Positions 53,292 through 61,401 of a stretch of 64,000 bases of DNA are shown here, one piece after another. Below the pieces are notes generated by a model. It did no database searches and was not told where the DNA came from. It saw only the letters and a program-made list of their open reading frames with translations. The position numbers were made by a program, and so were the translations under genes. The DNA is taken from contig NZ_JALLPK010000001.1 of NCBI RefSeq assembly GCF_023276375.1, positions 62,001 to 126,000 of the forward strand. Direction: 5' to 3'. Numbering within the stretch: position 1 is the first letter of the stretch; each line of letters begins with the position of its first letter. Origin of the DNA: Halocatena marina (GTDB lineage Archaea; Halobacteriota; Halobacteria; Halobacteriales; Haloarculaceae).

Positions 53292-54320
53292 TCAGTCGAT
53301 TACCACGTCTGCAGGATCGATGTCGACCCACTCGCCGTCGTTCCACGCCGATTCGTAAGCTGCCTCTGTCACTGCAGTGACTCGGAGTCCGTCCTGTGCC
53401 GTTGCGGCAGGCGGTTCCTCGCCACGAATCGCCGCAATGAACGCCTCGGCCTTCGTTCGCTGCTCGCTCCGATTCACGGCAGGGCTGTGTTCGCTGCTGT
53501 CGGCATCAATTTCGAGCATCTCACGCGGTTTCCAATCCACGCCATCGACGTAGACCGACCCCTCTTGATCCCACACGTGAATGTGTTCTCGGACGCACGG
53601 CGTTCGTCCGTAGGTCGTCACGGACGCTTTCGCTCCTTCCTCGAAGGCGATGGTAACGTCTGCCCAGTCGTCTACACGGCGCTCTTCATCGACGAACGTC
53701 ATCTGAGCAGAGACAGCTGTCGGCGTCAATCCTGTCGTCCAGAGAATCGCATCGAGAAGGTGGCTTCCCGTGTCGTAGAGATATCCGCCGCCCGAAAGGT
53801 CCGGATTACAACGCCACGTGTCGTTGAACCTATCGATCCAGTCTTGTGATATTTCGGCTGTGATCCATTCCGGCGTCAGGCCGTTTTGCTCCCAGCGCTC
53901 TTTGACTGCGCCGAACGACGGGTTGAGGTGACGCTGGTAGCCAATCATCAGCACCTCATCGCTGGCACGTGTCCGGTCTCGAAGCTCTCGTGCGTGGTCG
54001 AGATCTGTTGTTAGAGGCTTATCACAAAGCACGTGCAGGTCACGATCCATTGCAGCGAGTACCTGCTCGTAGTGGAGCGTGTGCGGCGTCCCAACGAGAA
54101 CAGCATCGAGCTGTTCTTCCTCAAGCATCGATTCGTACTCGTGATAGCGAGCCGCATCGGAGACTCCGAGCGCCTCTCCAGTGCTGTCGAGTACTGCCTC
54201 ATCGATATCTGTCAGAGCCGCGACGGTCGCATCGGGATGATCTACGAATCCTCCGCCAACAGAACGTCCGATATATCCACCACCAACGATACCAAGCCGC
54301 AGTGTTCCATTTCCGTTCAT
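53292..54320 (-). CDS. Gfo/Idh/MocA-family oxidoreductase
   Basis: A 342-residue NAD(P)-dependent sugar/inositol-type dehydrogenase. The Rossmann motif is GIVGGGYIGRSVGG at the N-terminus, and the diagnostic E/D-K-P reads CDKPLTTD near residue 95. The substrate-binding C-terminal half carries GGGYLYDTGSHLLDAILW, in which Gly-Gly-x-x-D-x-G-x-H is a family landmark. The precise sugar is unknown. ATG ending at 54320 (MNGNGT) is used; MYQAMNG four codons earlier is possible. It is monocistronic, with 110 bases before gcvT's start on the same strand. Confidence 0.9.
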   Translation of the reverse strand: MNGNGTLRLGIVGGGYIGRSVGGGFVDHPDATVAALTDIDEAVLDSTGEALGVSDAARYHEYESMLEEEQLDAVLVGTPHTLHYEQVLAAMDRDLHVLCDKPLTTDLDHARELRDRTRASDEVLMIGYQRHLNPSFGAVKERWEQNGLTPEWITAEISQDWIDRFNDTWRCNPDLSGGGYLYDTGSHLLDAILWTTGLTPTAVSAQMTFVDEERRVDDWADVTIAFEEGAKASVTTYGRTPCVREHIHVWDQEGSVYVDGVDWKPREMLEIDADSSEHSPAVNRSEQRTKAEAFIAAIRGEEPPAATAQDGLRVTAVTEAAYESAWNDGEWVDIDPADVVID

Positions 54321-54580
54321 CGCTTGGTACACTTCCGGTAACTGCTTATGTCTACTGATCTGTACACAGATTGCTGGGAAAATAATGCATCTAAATTTTC
54401 ATACTTATGTCCGTAATTGTGTTTCAACCGTCGACATCACGTTCACTTACAGTCCGCTTATGGCACAGGCATATGATGGTTTTCCTCGTCTCTTTGTTGA
54501 GGATACTTCCTGACTATGGAACATACAACAGAATGTCAAGATGTGTATCTATGTGTGATGCCGTTTTTCGGTGACTGGCG

Positions 54581-55042
54581 ATGAGTGTTCTCGCTGTCGG
54601 ATTCCCTGATGGGGAATCTGATCGAATCGTGTGTGATGCTGGTTCGTATGCAGCGAGTACCGATCAGTCTCTCATCGTGGCCCACATTGTCCCCGAGTCG
54701 TCGTTTGCTCGCCGCCAACAATCATACGCTGCCTTCGATACGTGGGATGGTGAGTATTCACTCACACAGGCCCAAGACCGCGCTGCGTTAATCGCCAGAA
54801 CTGTCGCTACTGAGGCACTTCGAGGGATGTCTGTCGCGTATCGGTGCGTTGGGCGGATCGGTTCGCTTCAGCGGGAGATCCAGCGGTTGGCCCGCGAGTA
54901 CGACTGTGAGCATCTATTCATGCCCCGCCTCCGACGACCGTGGTACCGACGATTCTCGTCCGACCCACTCGACGTTCTCTCACGCTCGTTTTCGGGTCCG
55001 ATCACCACCCGTCCAGTGTCGTCTTCGTCACTACCAGAGTGA
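54581..55042 (+). CDS. Universal stress protein-like
   Basis: A 153-residue protein of UspA fold: a first strand (VLAVGFPDG), a helix, IVAHIVPES and later helices, then a C-terminal SRSFSGPITTRPVSS segment. The nucleotide-binding G-x2-G-x9-G-S/T motif is not clearly preserved, so it may be a non-ATP-binding member. The middle region (EYDCEHLFMPRLRRPW) is also unusual, with basic residues. Expression role unknown. It stands alone in a 260-base promoter region after the Gfo/Idh gene and converges with the ABC-2 transporter genes. Confidence 0.7.
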   Translation: MSVLAVGFPDGESDRIVCDAGSYAASTDQSLIVAHIVPESSFARRQQSYAAFDTWDGEYSLTQAQDRAALIARTVATEALRGMSVAYRCVGRIGSLQREIQRLAREYDCEHLFMPRLRRPWYRRFSSDPLDVLSRSFSGPITTRPVSSSSLPE

Positions 55043-55075
55043 CTGTCCACAGTGAAAATGAAGTTGTTATGAAGG

Positions 55076-55915
55076 TTATAGATCCAGGCGCTGGAATCGG
55101 AGGTTACCGAACCCGATCGGGAGGGCAATCCAACAGAGCAGGATGAGGAACGCAAACCACGCAGACAGGTAGAACGGATCGCCGCTTTGGGACATCATAT
55201 TCGCCATTGGGTTTGTTGGATCGAGTAGCACACTGAGGGTGCCATTGAACGCACCGTTAGGGCTCAGCCGAATAAATAACAAGAACCAGTCTGGTGGTTG
55301 TCGGAAGAAGATAGTTCCATTGAGGACATAGTGGATTCCGAATCCAATCCACTGCCACAGTACGTTGAAAAGAATAAACATCCCGAAGATTCCGGCTGCG
55401 GCTTTCGATGTGGATTTCGTCAGTGCAGAAATTCCGAGCCCAATGCTCACGTAGACTGCACCGAACACAATGGTCAACAGAATGAATAGACCGTAGCTGA
55501 CCGGTGAAAGCTCCGGATAGAATGCGAGAAGGACGACCGTCGCCGCGGCGAATCCGACGACAGCTGATATCGCAAGGACAGACGTCCGCCCCAGAAGTTT
55601 ACCGAGAATAACGTTCGTACGATTGTGCGGGAGCGAAAGCAGTAGCTTGATGCTTCCTGTCTCGACTTCTCCAGAGAGTGCTTTATATCCCAGCAGTAAC
55701 CCAATAATTGGCACGAGGAATCCAACTGGACCTTGGAGGAAGTTGAGGAGGCCGATAGAGGATAGACCCGGGCCTCCCTGCTGGAGGCCTTGAATCTGAG
55801 AGTACGCAAACGCGGCACCGGCCGCAAAAAGGATGAACAGTACTGATAGCCCCCACAGCACTTTCGAACGGATGGCGTCCTGAAAGTCCTTCTCCGCGAT
55901 GACGGACCAGCTCAT
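55076..55915 (-). CDS. ABC-2 type transporter permease
   Basis: A 279-residue membrane protein with six predicted helices, of the ABC-2/NosY type: an N-terminal IAEKDFQDAIRSKVLWGLSVLF segment typical of haloarchaeal ABC permeases, then VPIIGLLLGYKALSGEVETGSIKLLLSLPHNRT, a common motif in the family. It works with the ATPase encoded just upstream, whose stop overlaps its start by four bases. Such pairs export small molecules, lipids or antibiotics; the cargo is unknown. Confidence 0.88.
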   Translation of the reverse strand: MSWSVIAEKDFQDAIRSKVLWGLSVLFILFAAGAAFAYSQIQGLQQGGPGLSSIGLLNFLQGPVGFLVPIIGLLLGYKALSGEVETGSIKLLLSLPHNRTNVILGKLLGRTSVLAISAVVGFAAATVVLLAFYPELSPVSYGLFILLTIVFGAVYVSIGLGISALTKSTSKAAAGIFGMFILFNVLWQWIGFGIHYVLNGTIFFRQPPDWFLLFIRLSPNGAFNGTLSVLLDPTNPMANMMSQSGDPFYLSAWFAFLILLCWIALPIGFGNLRFQRLDL

Positions 55916-56832
55916 GCTGTCACCTCCTGTTTGTCGCTCGTATACGCAATGAACAGATCTTCGAGCGACGCGTCTCTCGTCGAGAAGTCCTCGACATTCA
56001 CGCCACTCTCTTCGATCGTGGTCAACACCGCCGATTTCGATCCGTTATTCGTATCGATCTTGATGACTGTATCATCTACAGTGACGCTCGACACACCAGT
56101 GAGTGCTTGGAGCCGACCTTTGATGTCATTGGGAACATGATCGACGTTGACCACCAGTGTCGATCCGGTGCTAACCGCGTTTCGGAGCCCACTGACCGTG
56201 TCCTCTGCAACGAGTTCCCCTTCACGGAGAATGCCGACCCGATCACACACTGCATCGACCTGACCGAGGATGTGACTCGAAAAGAACACAGCTGCGCCCC
56301 GGTCGCGCTCCTGACGGATGATCTCGCGCATTTCGCGCGCTCCGGAGGGATCGAGTCCCGTCGATGGCTCATCGAGAATGAGAAGATCAGGCTTACCGAC
56401 AAGCGCCATTCCGAGGACGAGCCGCTGTTTCATCCCTTTCGAGTACCCACCAGCCTTCCGATCGCCATCGTCGGCGATGCCGACGCGTTCGAGAATCGCG
56501 TCCGGATCATCGTTTGCTTCTTTCGAATCGATGGCAAATTGGAGGTGTTTGCGCCCAGTGAGTCGGTCGTACACGTGATATCCGTCCGGGAGCACGCCCA
56601 CGCGCTGGCGAACTGCGACGCTCTCTTCGTGTGCATCATGGCCAAGAACCTGAACGTTTCCAGACGTCGGCCGCACGAAATCGAGTAAGATGTTGATCGT
56701 CGTCGATTTTCCAGCTCCGTTTGGACCTAAAAAACCGTATATTTCTCCTTCATTTACTGTAAGATCTAAATTATTCAGGGCGGTGACGTTACCAAAGCGT
56801 TTGGTTACGCCGTCTAATTCTATGGAGGCCAT
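55912..56832 (-). CDS. ABC transporter ATP-binding protein
   Basis: A 306-residue ATPase. Walker A is GPNGAGKST, the signature SKGMKQRL is a CcmA/DrrA-type variation of LSGGQ, and Walker B is LLILDEPSTGLDP; the H-loop is FFSSHILGQVDAVC. A C-terminal accessory domain (about 225-306) with VTVDDTVIKIDT and a final EDFSTRDASLEDLFIAYTS is typical of ABC-2 ATPases. It partners with the downstream permease (ATGA overlap). Confidence 0.95.
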   Translation of the reverse strand: MASIELDGVTKRFGNVTALNNLDLTVNEGEIYGFLGPNGAGKSTTINILLDFVRPTSGNVQVLGHDAHEESVAVRQRVGVLPDGYHVYDRLTGRKHLQFAIDSKEANDDPDAILERVGIADDGDRKAGGYSKGMKQRLVLGMALVGKPDLLILDEPSTGLDPSGAREMREIIRQERDRGAAVFFSSHILGQVDAVCDRVGILREGELVAEDTVSGLRNAVSTGSTLVVNVDHVPNDIKGRLQALTGVSSVTVDDTVIKIDTNNGSKSAVLTTIEESGVNVEDFSTRDASLEDLFIAYTSDKQEVTA

Positions 56833-56907
56833 ACTGGCCGTTCAGCCTCGCGGATTATAACAGTAAGTGTTTCCCTCCGTCTAGTTAGATTCTCGATTCG
56901 TTTGTAG

Positions 56908-57144
56908 TTAACTTTCAAATGGTTTTTCGTCGCGGTGGTTGTCGATATTCTCCTGTTTTTCGGCTTCCTTCTCACGGACCGCTGATCTGCGGTCTTCCTC
57001 TTTTTTCTGCTCGTCTCGGTGCTCACGAGCAATCTCTTCGTTCTCGTCTTCCTCGGCTTCATCTTCTTTCTCCTTGGCGAGGGTCACGTCACGTTCGTGT
57101 TCCTGTTCGTGTCTGCGCTGGCGGTCGGTTTTTTCATCGCTCAT
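56908..57144 (-). CDS. Very charged 78-residue protein
   Basis: A 78-residue protein composed almost wholly of Glu, Asp, Lys, Arg, Gln and His (for example KEKEDEAEEDENEEIAREHR), predicted as one long helix or disordered. The acidic bias fits halophile coding DNA; complementary frames read as Ser/Phe-rich text, which makes this strand the coding one. No family recognised. It lies between the ABC-2 ATPase gene and a GNAT gene on the same strand; low complexity means the call is moderate only. Confidence 0.5.
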   Translation of the reverse strand: MSDEKTDRQRRHEQEHERDVTLAKEKEDEAEEDENEEIAREHRDEQKKEEDRRSAVREKEAEKQENIDNHRDEKPFES

Positions 57145-57218
57145 GAAAACAATTAGAAACGCTGTCTTTGTAGGGATGCTGCTGGCATGATCAAGCGACG
57201 CCGGTTGAGCGCACGTTT

Positions 57219-57809
57219 TCAGCTCTTATTCGCGTCGTATTCTTCTCGTGCGATGCTATATCGAACTTCGTCGGCGACAGTGCCGTCCTGATAGACGAGG
57301 TGGTTACGCAGGTAGCCGTCACGGCGGCCGCCGTGTGCTTCGACGTATTTCTGAATTGCGCGCGCTGATTGTTCGTTGTCCGGGTGATGGTTGACGGTCA
57401 CGAGATCGAGGTCGAGCCGATCGAACGCGAGAGCGATGAGTGCTGTCGCTCGTTCATGTGAGTAGCCACGACCCCAGAGCGGCTTGCGCAACCAGAACCC
57501 GAGTTGACCGGTTCGGCGGGACCAGTCGATACTGAGTCCGGTGCAGCCACCGAACTCGCCGGCATTGTCCTCTTCTTCTCGTGGGTACACGACATAGGTC
57601 GCCTCCTCGCCCTTCTCCCACTGTGTCTCCTGTTCTTCGATGAACGATCGCGTTTCTTTGAGCGACCGATTTGGCGACCACGTGACGTACTGCGTGATTT
57701 CGTCGATCGCCGGAGCGTCGACCGAAGTGTGATCGTATAACTCGAATAAGTGCTCCATCGTGAGCTGTTCGAGCCGAAGACGGTCGGTCTCGATGGTTTC
57801 GGGAAACAT
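57219..57809 (-). CDS. GNAT N-acetyltransferase, RimJ/RimL type
   Basis: A 196-residue acetyltransferase. The start segment FPETIETDRLRLEQLTMEHL is typical of the RimJ/RimL group, the acetyl-CoA loop is RKPLWGRGYSHERATAL near residue 117, and EQSARAIQKYVEAHGGRRDG follows (equivalent to the NxxSxxxxEK-GF helix). The target is unknown. The ATG ending at 57809 is used; the frame reaches 57875 but the added 22 residues are cysteine-rich and uncharacteristic. It is divergent from the toxin-antitoxin pair. Confidence 0.88.
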   Translation of the reverse strand: MFPETIETDRLRLEQLTMEHLFELYDHTSVDAPAIDEITQYVTWSPNRSLKETRSFIEEQETQWEKGEEATYVVYPREEEDNAGEFGGCTGLSIDWSRRTGQLGFWLRKPLWGRGYSHERATALIALAFDRLDLDLVTVNHHPDNEQSARAIQKYVEAHGGRRDGYLRNHLVYQDGTVADEVRYSIAREEYDANKS

Positions 57810-57965
57810 ACACACGACGTATCGTGAGACAGCGAAAAGCGTTCGGCAGGATTGTCGTGTGGTGACACACATCACTGAGTATGATGGAGGATCGTGACGA
57901 TGAGTTCGTGTCGACCTGATTTCACGCCAACACTCTTTGTGGGAATAATCGATTTGTTAGGGAAC

Positions 57966-57973
57966 TTTTTTAT
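57966..57973 (+). promoter_or_regulatory. Likely TATA box for the vapB-vapC-like operon
   Basis: TTTTTATC lies about 24-31 bases upstream of the ATG at 57997, the distance seen in leaderless haloarchaeal genes. No ribosome-binding sequence is evident between it and the start. Confidence 0.45.
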
Positions 57974-57996
57974 CTCTACCCACCGTCTTCTCGTTT

Positions 57997-58227
57997 ATGT
58001 CCGAGGCAACGCTCGACAACCGTGGCCGACTCACGCTTCCAAAGGAGATTCGGGAGCGCTACGGGGAACACTACTACATCGTTACACTCCACGATAGCGT
58101 CAAGCTCGTTCCAATCGCGGACAATCCCCTCTCAGCGCTCCGCGAGGAATTTGCTGGTGTGGAGAAGACGGCCCACGAACTCCGTGAGGAAGCACGACGG
58201 GAAGCGATCGACGAGGCTGGGAGTTAA
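57997..58227 (+). CDS. AbrB/VapB-like antitoxin
   Basis: A 76-residue protein. The N-terminal half is an AbrB/MazE swapped-hairpin domain (ATLDNRGRLTLPKEIRERYG), which binds operator DNA. The C-terminal half (about 45-76) is helical and charged and would bind and mask the toxin. It is followed after five bases by a PIN-domain toxin. Typical VapB length and order; autorepression by the complex at its own promoter is expected. Confidence 0.88.
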   Translation: MSEATLDNRGRLTLPKEIRERYGEHYYIVTLHDSVKLVPIADNPLSALREEFAGVEKTAHELREEARREAIDEAGS

Positions 58228-58232
58228 ATTGG

Positions 58233-58604
58233 ATGTACGCAGAGACGGACTTTCTGCTTGCACTCATCAAGGATGAGGATTGGCTCGGTGACGCAGCCGA
58301 GACCGTGTACCGCGAACACCGTGACTCGCTCTGGACGTCGCAGTTCGCGCTTATCGAACTCCTCCTCGTCGCGTACCGAGAGGAGCGCGACACCGAGCAT
58401 GTCATTGCCAACGCTGCGAACCTTGTCGAGGTTCGGGGTGATGTGGATACGGTAGTCGCGGCGGCGAGTTACGTCGAAGATCACGGATTCACGCCCTTCG
58501 ACGCGCTCCATCTCGTCGAATCCAACGGCGATACCGTCGTATCGAGTGACGAGACGTACGAAGACTTCGCGCCCCGACTCGATTTGAAAGAGATCGACCA
58601 TTGA
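58233..58604 (+). CDS. PIN-domain ribonuclease toxin (VapC-like)
   Basis: A 123-residue PIN protein. Acidic catalytic residues expected for a VapC are visible: Asp6 in YAETDFLLALI, Glu near 41 in FALIELLLVAY, Asp near 92 in TPFDALHL and Asp near 105 in VVSSDETYED. VapC toxins cut tRNA or rRNA and block translation unless neutralised by VapB. Start ATG at 58233 is five bases after the antitoxin stop. The pair appears complete and intact. Confidence 0.88.
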   Translation: MYAETDFLLALIKDEDWLGDAAETVYREHRDSLWTSQFALIELLLVAYREERDTEHVIANAANLVEVRGDVDTVVAAASYVEDHGFTPFDALHLVESNGDTVVSSDETYEDFAPRLDLKEIDH

Positions 58605-58751
58605 GCATTGTGCTCTACTGTTCTACTCTGCGCGCTGCTGTGCCGTGAACAACCGCACTGTTAAGTTTGAAACTGCCCGAGAGATGTGTACGAAACATGC
58701 ACGTCGAATGGGCTGGAGTATGGGAGCAGCACGACTGTGACCGGTGGAACG

Positions 58752-60215
58752 ATGACTGACTGGACAGAGAAGTACCGCCCATCGACGCTGGCGGAGGTTC
58801 GGGGAAACAACAAAGCGCGCGATGCACTACGCGAGTGGGCGGAGTCGTGGGAGAATCACCAAGAATCGATCATTTTGCATGGGAGTCCCGGTGTTGGGAA
58901 GACATCTGCTGCACACGCGCTCGCAAATGATATGGAGTGGTCGACAATCGAACTCAACGCGAGCGATCAGCGCACCGCGGACGCCATCGAACGGTTCGCT
59001 GGTGGGGCAGCGATGAATCAGTCGCTGTCGGGGACGGGCCGTCAGCTCGTCATCCTGGACGAAGCGGACAACATCCACGGTACTGCGGACAGGGGCGGCG
59101 CACGCGTTGTTACCCGGCTCGCAAAGGAAACGCGACAGCCCATGGTCCTCATTGCAAACGAGTACTACGAGATGTCGAACGCGCTCCGGAATGCCTGTCG
59201 AGATATCGAGTTCCGGGACGTTTCCGCGCGTTCGATCGTCCCCGTACTCCGGGATATCTGTCGAAAGGAGAGCATCGAATACGACGAGGACGCGTTGAAA
59301 ACAATCGCCGAGACCAACAGCGGAGATCTTCGAGGAGCGGTGAACGATCTGCAAGCAATTGCTGAACAGACCGACCGACTCGACACCGCTGACGTGGTGA
59401 CGGGCGAACGAGATCGGACCGAGGGGATTTTTCAGCTCCTTGATGCCGTTTTCAAAGAGCAAGACGCACGTGGTGCGCTCGAATTCTCGTACGATGTCGA
59501 CGAAACACCTGATGACGCCATCAGTTGGATCGAAGACAACGTACCGAAAGATTACGACGGGGAAGAACTCGCAGACGCCTACGAGTATCTCGCGGCTGCT
59601 GATCGCTGGCTCGGACGAGTGCGTGCAACGCAGAACTACACGTACTGGCGGTATGCGAGTGACAACATGACTGCTGGCGTCGCCGCCGCACGTCAAGAGC
59701 CGAAAGGAGGATGGACGCGCTATGGCCCACCGAGCTACTGGTCAAAGCTCGGACGATCGAAAAGCACCCGGACAAAACGCGACTACATCGCGCAACAAAT
59801 CGCTGAATCGAGCGGGACAAGCATGGCGACAGCGCGCAGGCAAATTCTTCCCTATCTCTCGGTGATCACACACCACTGCAAGAACCGCGAGCTGACCGTC
59901 GCTGTGGCCGCCCGATATGATCTCGATGCCGAACACGTCGCATTCGTCACTGGAAGCGGTGAGGATACGAACAAGGTCCAATCAATCGTTGCGGACGCAG
60001 AACAACTGCGTTCGGAACCGAGCGAGAAACGTGTCGAAACTGAGGGCGCCGGTAACGAAATCGAGATCAGTTCAGACAACGGTTCGGATGCCGATACAGA
60101 CGATGAATCCGAAACCCAGAACGACGGAGAGTCGGCGGCTCCCGAGGAGGAACCGACCGGAGATGGTTCCGAGGCGGCCGACGATCAACAATCAGGACTG
60201 AGTGATTTTCTGTAG
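58752..60215 (+). CDS. rfcL: Replication factor C large subunit
   Basis: A 487-residue clamp-loader large subunit, which together with the small subunit loads PCNA on primed DNA using ATP. The N-terminus MTDWTEKYRPSTLAEVRGN is typical; Walker A is HGSPGVGKTS (about 43-52), Walker B is LVILDEADNI, sensor-1 is PMVLIANEYYE, and sensor-2/collar domains continue to about 400. A very acidic tail (about 420-487) ends in QQSGLSDFL, a PCNA-interacting (PIP) motif. Start ATG at 58752; an earlier frame start at 58686 adds a leader without family match. Confidence 0.95.
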   Translation: MTDWTEKYRPSTLAEVRGNNKARDALREWAESWENHQESIILHGSPGVGKTSAAHALANDMEWSTIELNASDQRTADAIERFAGGAAMNQSLSGTGRQLVILDEADNIHGTADRGGARVVTRLAKETRQPMVLIANEYYEMSNALRNACRDIEFRDVSARSIVPVLRDICRKESIEYDEDALKTIAETNSGDLRGAVNDLQAIAEQTDRLDTADVVTGERDRTEGIFQLLDAVFKEQDARGALEFSYDVDETPDDAISWIEDNVPKDYDGEELADAYEYLAAADRWLGRVRATQNYTYWRYASDNMTAGVAAARQEPKGGWTRYGPPSYWSKLGRSKSTRTKRDYIAQQIAESSGTSMATARRQILPYLSVITHHCKNRELTVAVAARYDLDAEHVAFVTGSGEDTNKVQSIVADAEQLRSEPSEKRVETEGAGNEIEISSDNGSDADTDDESETQNDGESAAPEEEPTGDGSEAADDQQSGLSDFL

Positions 60216-60318
60216 TTCACCGTCTCGTCCTGGCAGTGTCTTTTTTGTGACGTTTCTCGATCACAGAACCGCAACCGCGAATGAATGAGCAAGGGCGGAA
60301 AAGAACCCGAACGTTACT

Positions 60319-61257
60319 CTAATCGGATCTTTGCGTCTGTGCGCTAGCCGGTGTCGATCCACCGTCACGGAAGACGATCCACACAGTAACGAGGGCTATG
60401 ACGAACAGCACGATGCTGAGTCCATCCGTGATGAGTGGCGGAATGACCGTCCCCCACAGCTGGCGGCCGAGAAGCATCTGGACGGCAAGCACACCAGAAC
60501 CAAGCGTAGACAACCACCGGAGACGGGTGAACGATGACGACACCGATCCAGTGGAAGACGAGGACGAGGATGTCGATGACGACGATGGAGCCACAGATAT
60601 GCCCTCGTATTCTGTTGTCCAGACGGCGATCGAAACGAGTACTGCGTAGATCGCCAGTGTGAGTGCGTAGTAGACAATTTGAATTTCGGCAGAGTAGACG
60701 AACAGCGTGCCGTAGCTGAACAGGTACTGAATTGGGACGAGGATGAGGACCGTTGCAGTCAGTCGCCGGAGAAGGCGTCGTGATAGTCGTGTGGCTGACT
60801 CGGCGTTTGTTGGAGTGAGTGAAAGTGCTGTGCCAACGGTCAACAGCGTGAGGATAGTGAGTGCAACTGTGTAGTGAAGGATCTGAACGCTCGGTGTGTA
60901 GCCCCACGACAACAGTCCACTGAGTGTTACCGTCACAGCGCCGAGGCCAATCTGAAGGGGCAACAGCAGCACTGCAAGCGTGACTATCCACGCGATTCGG
61001 CGGTCATCAGCGCGCGTCCACGCGGCATACGCCGTCCCGATGATGACAAAGCCGGTGACCATGGCGACGAGGCGGTGGAACCACTCGATGAAACTCGGAA
61101 TTGTCGCAGGAAACAATCCGAGCCATCCATCACAGAACGGCCACCGCGCCCCGCATGTTAACCCGGCACCGAACGCGGCGGTGTAGATACCGAGCAGCAT
61201 GAGCACGAACGTTAGGCCTGTCGTGGCTAGCATGAGCTGGCGAAATCGGAACCTCAT
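60319..61257 (-). CDS. ctaA: Heme A synthase (CtaA/COX15 family)
   Basis: A 312-residue membrane protein with eight predicted helices that should oxidise the C8 methyl of heme O to make heme A for cytochrome oxidase. In the N-terminal half the family's conserved residues are present: Cys35 and Cys42 (CGARWPFC), Glu58 and His61 (EWFHR), and His128 (LHYTVAL). The C-terminal half has none of the histidines expected for the second heme site, and a Ser-rich insert (SSSSTSSSSSSTGSVSSSF in pieces, near residues 228-246) sits between helices. Some archaeal CtaA have only the first half, so activity may remain. Confidence 0.88.
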   Translation of the reverse strand: MRFRFRQLMLATTGLTFVLMLLGIYTAAFGAGLTCGARWPFCDGWLGLFPATIPSFIEWFHRLVAMVTGFVIIGTAYAAWTRADDRRIAWIVTLAVLLLPLQIGLGAVTVTLSGLLSWGYTPSVQILHYTVALTILTLLTVGTALSLTPTNAESATRLSRRLLRRLTATVLILVPIQYLFSYGTLFVYSAEIQIVYYALTLAIYAVLVSIAVWTTEYEGISVAPSSSSTSSSSSSTGSVSSSFTRLRWLSTLGSGVLAVQMLLGRQLWGTVIPPLITDGLSIVLFVIALVTVWIVFRDGGSTPASAQTQRSD

Positions 61258-61401
61258 ACACGAAACTCTGTATCCCGTTCATTTGAATCCCACCCTCTCG
61301 ACGGAGCCTGATAGCACACATCTCTCAAGAGACGGACTGGTTAAGGGCCGATCGCAATATATTCGGAGTAGTTATTTAGGGTTCCTCCTCAGAAGGCCAT
61401 C

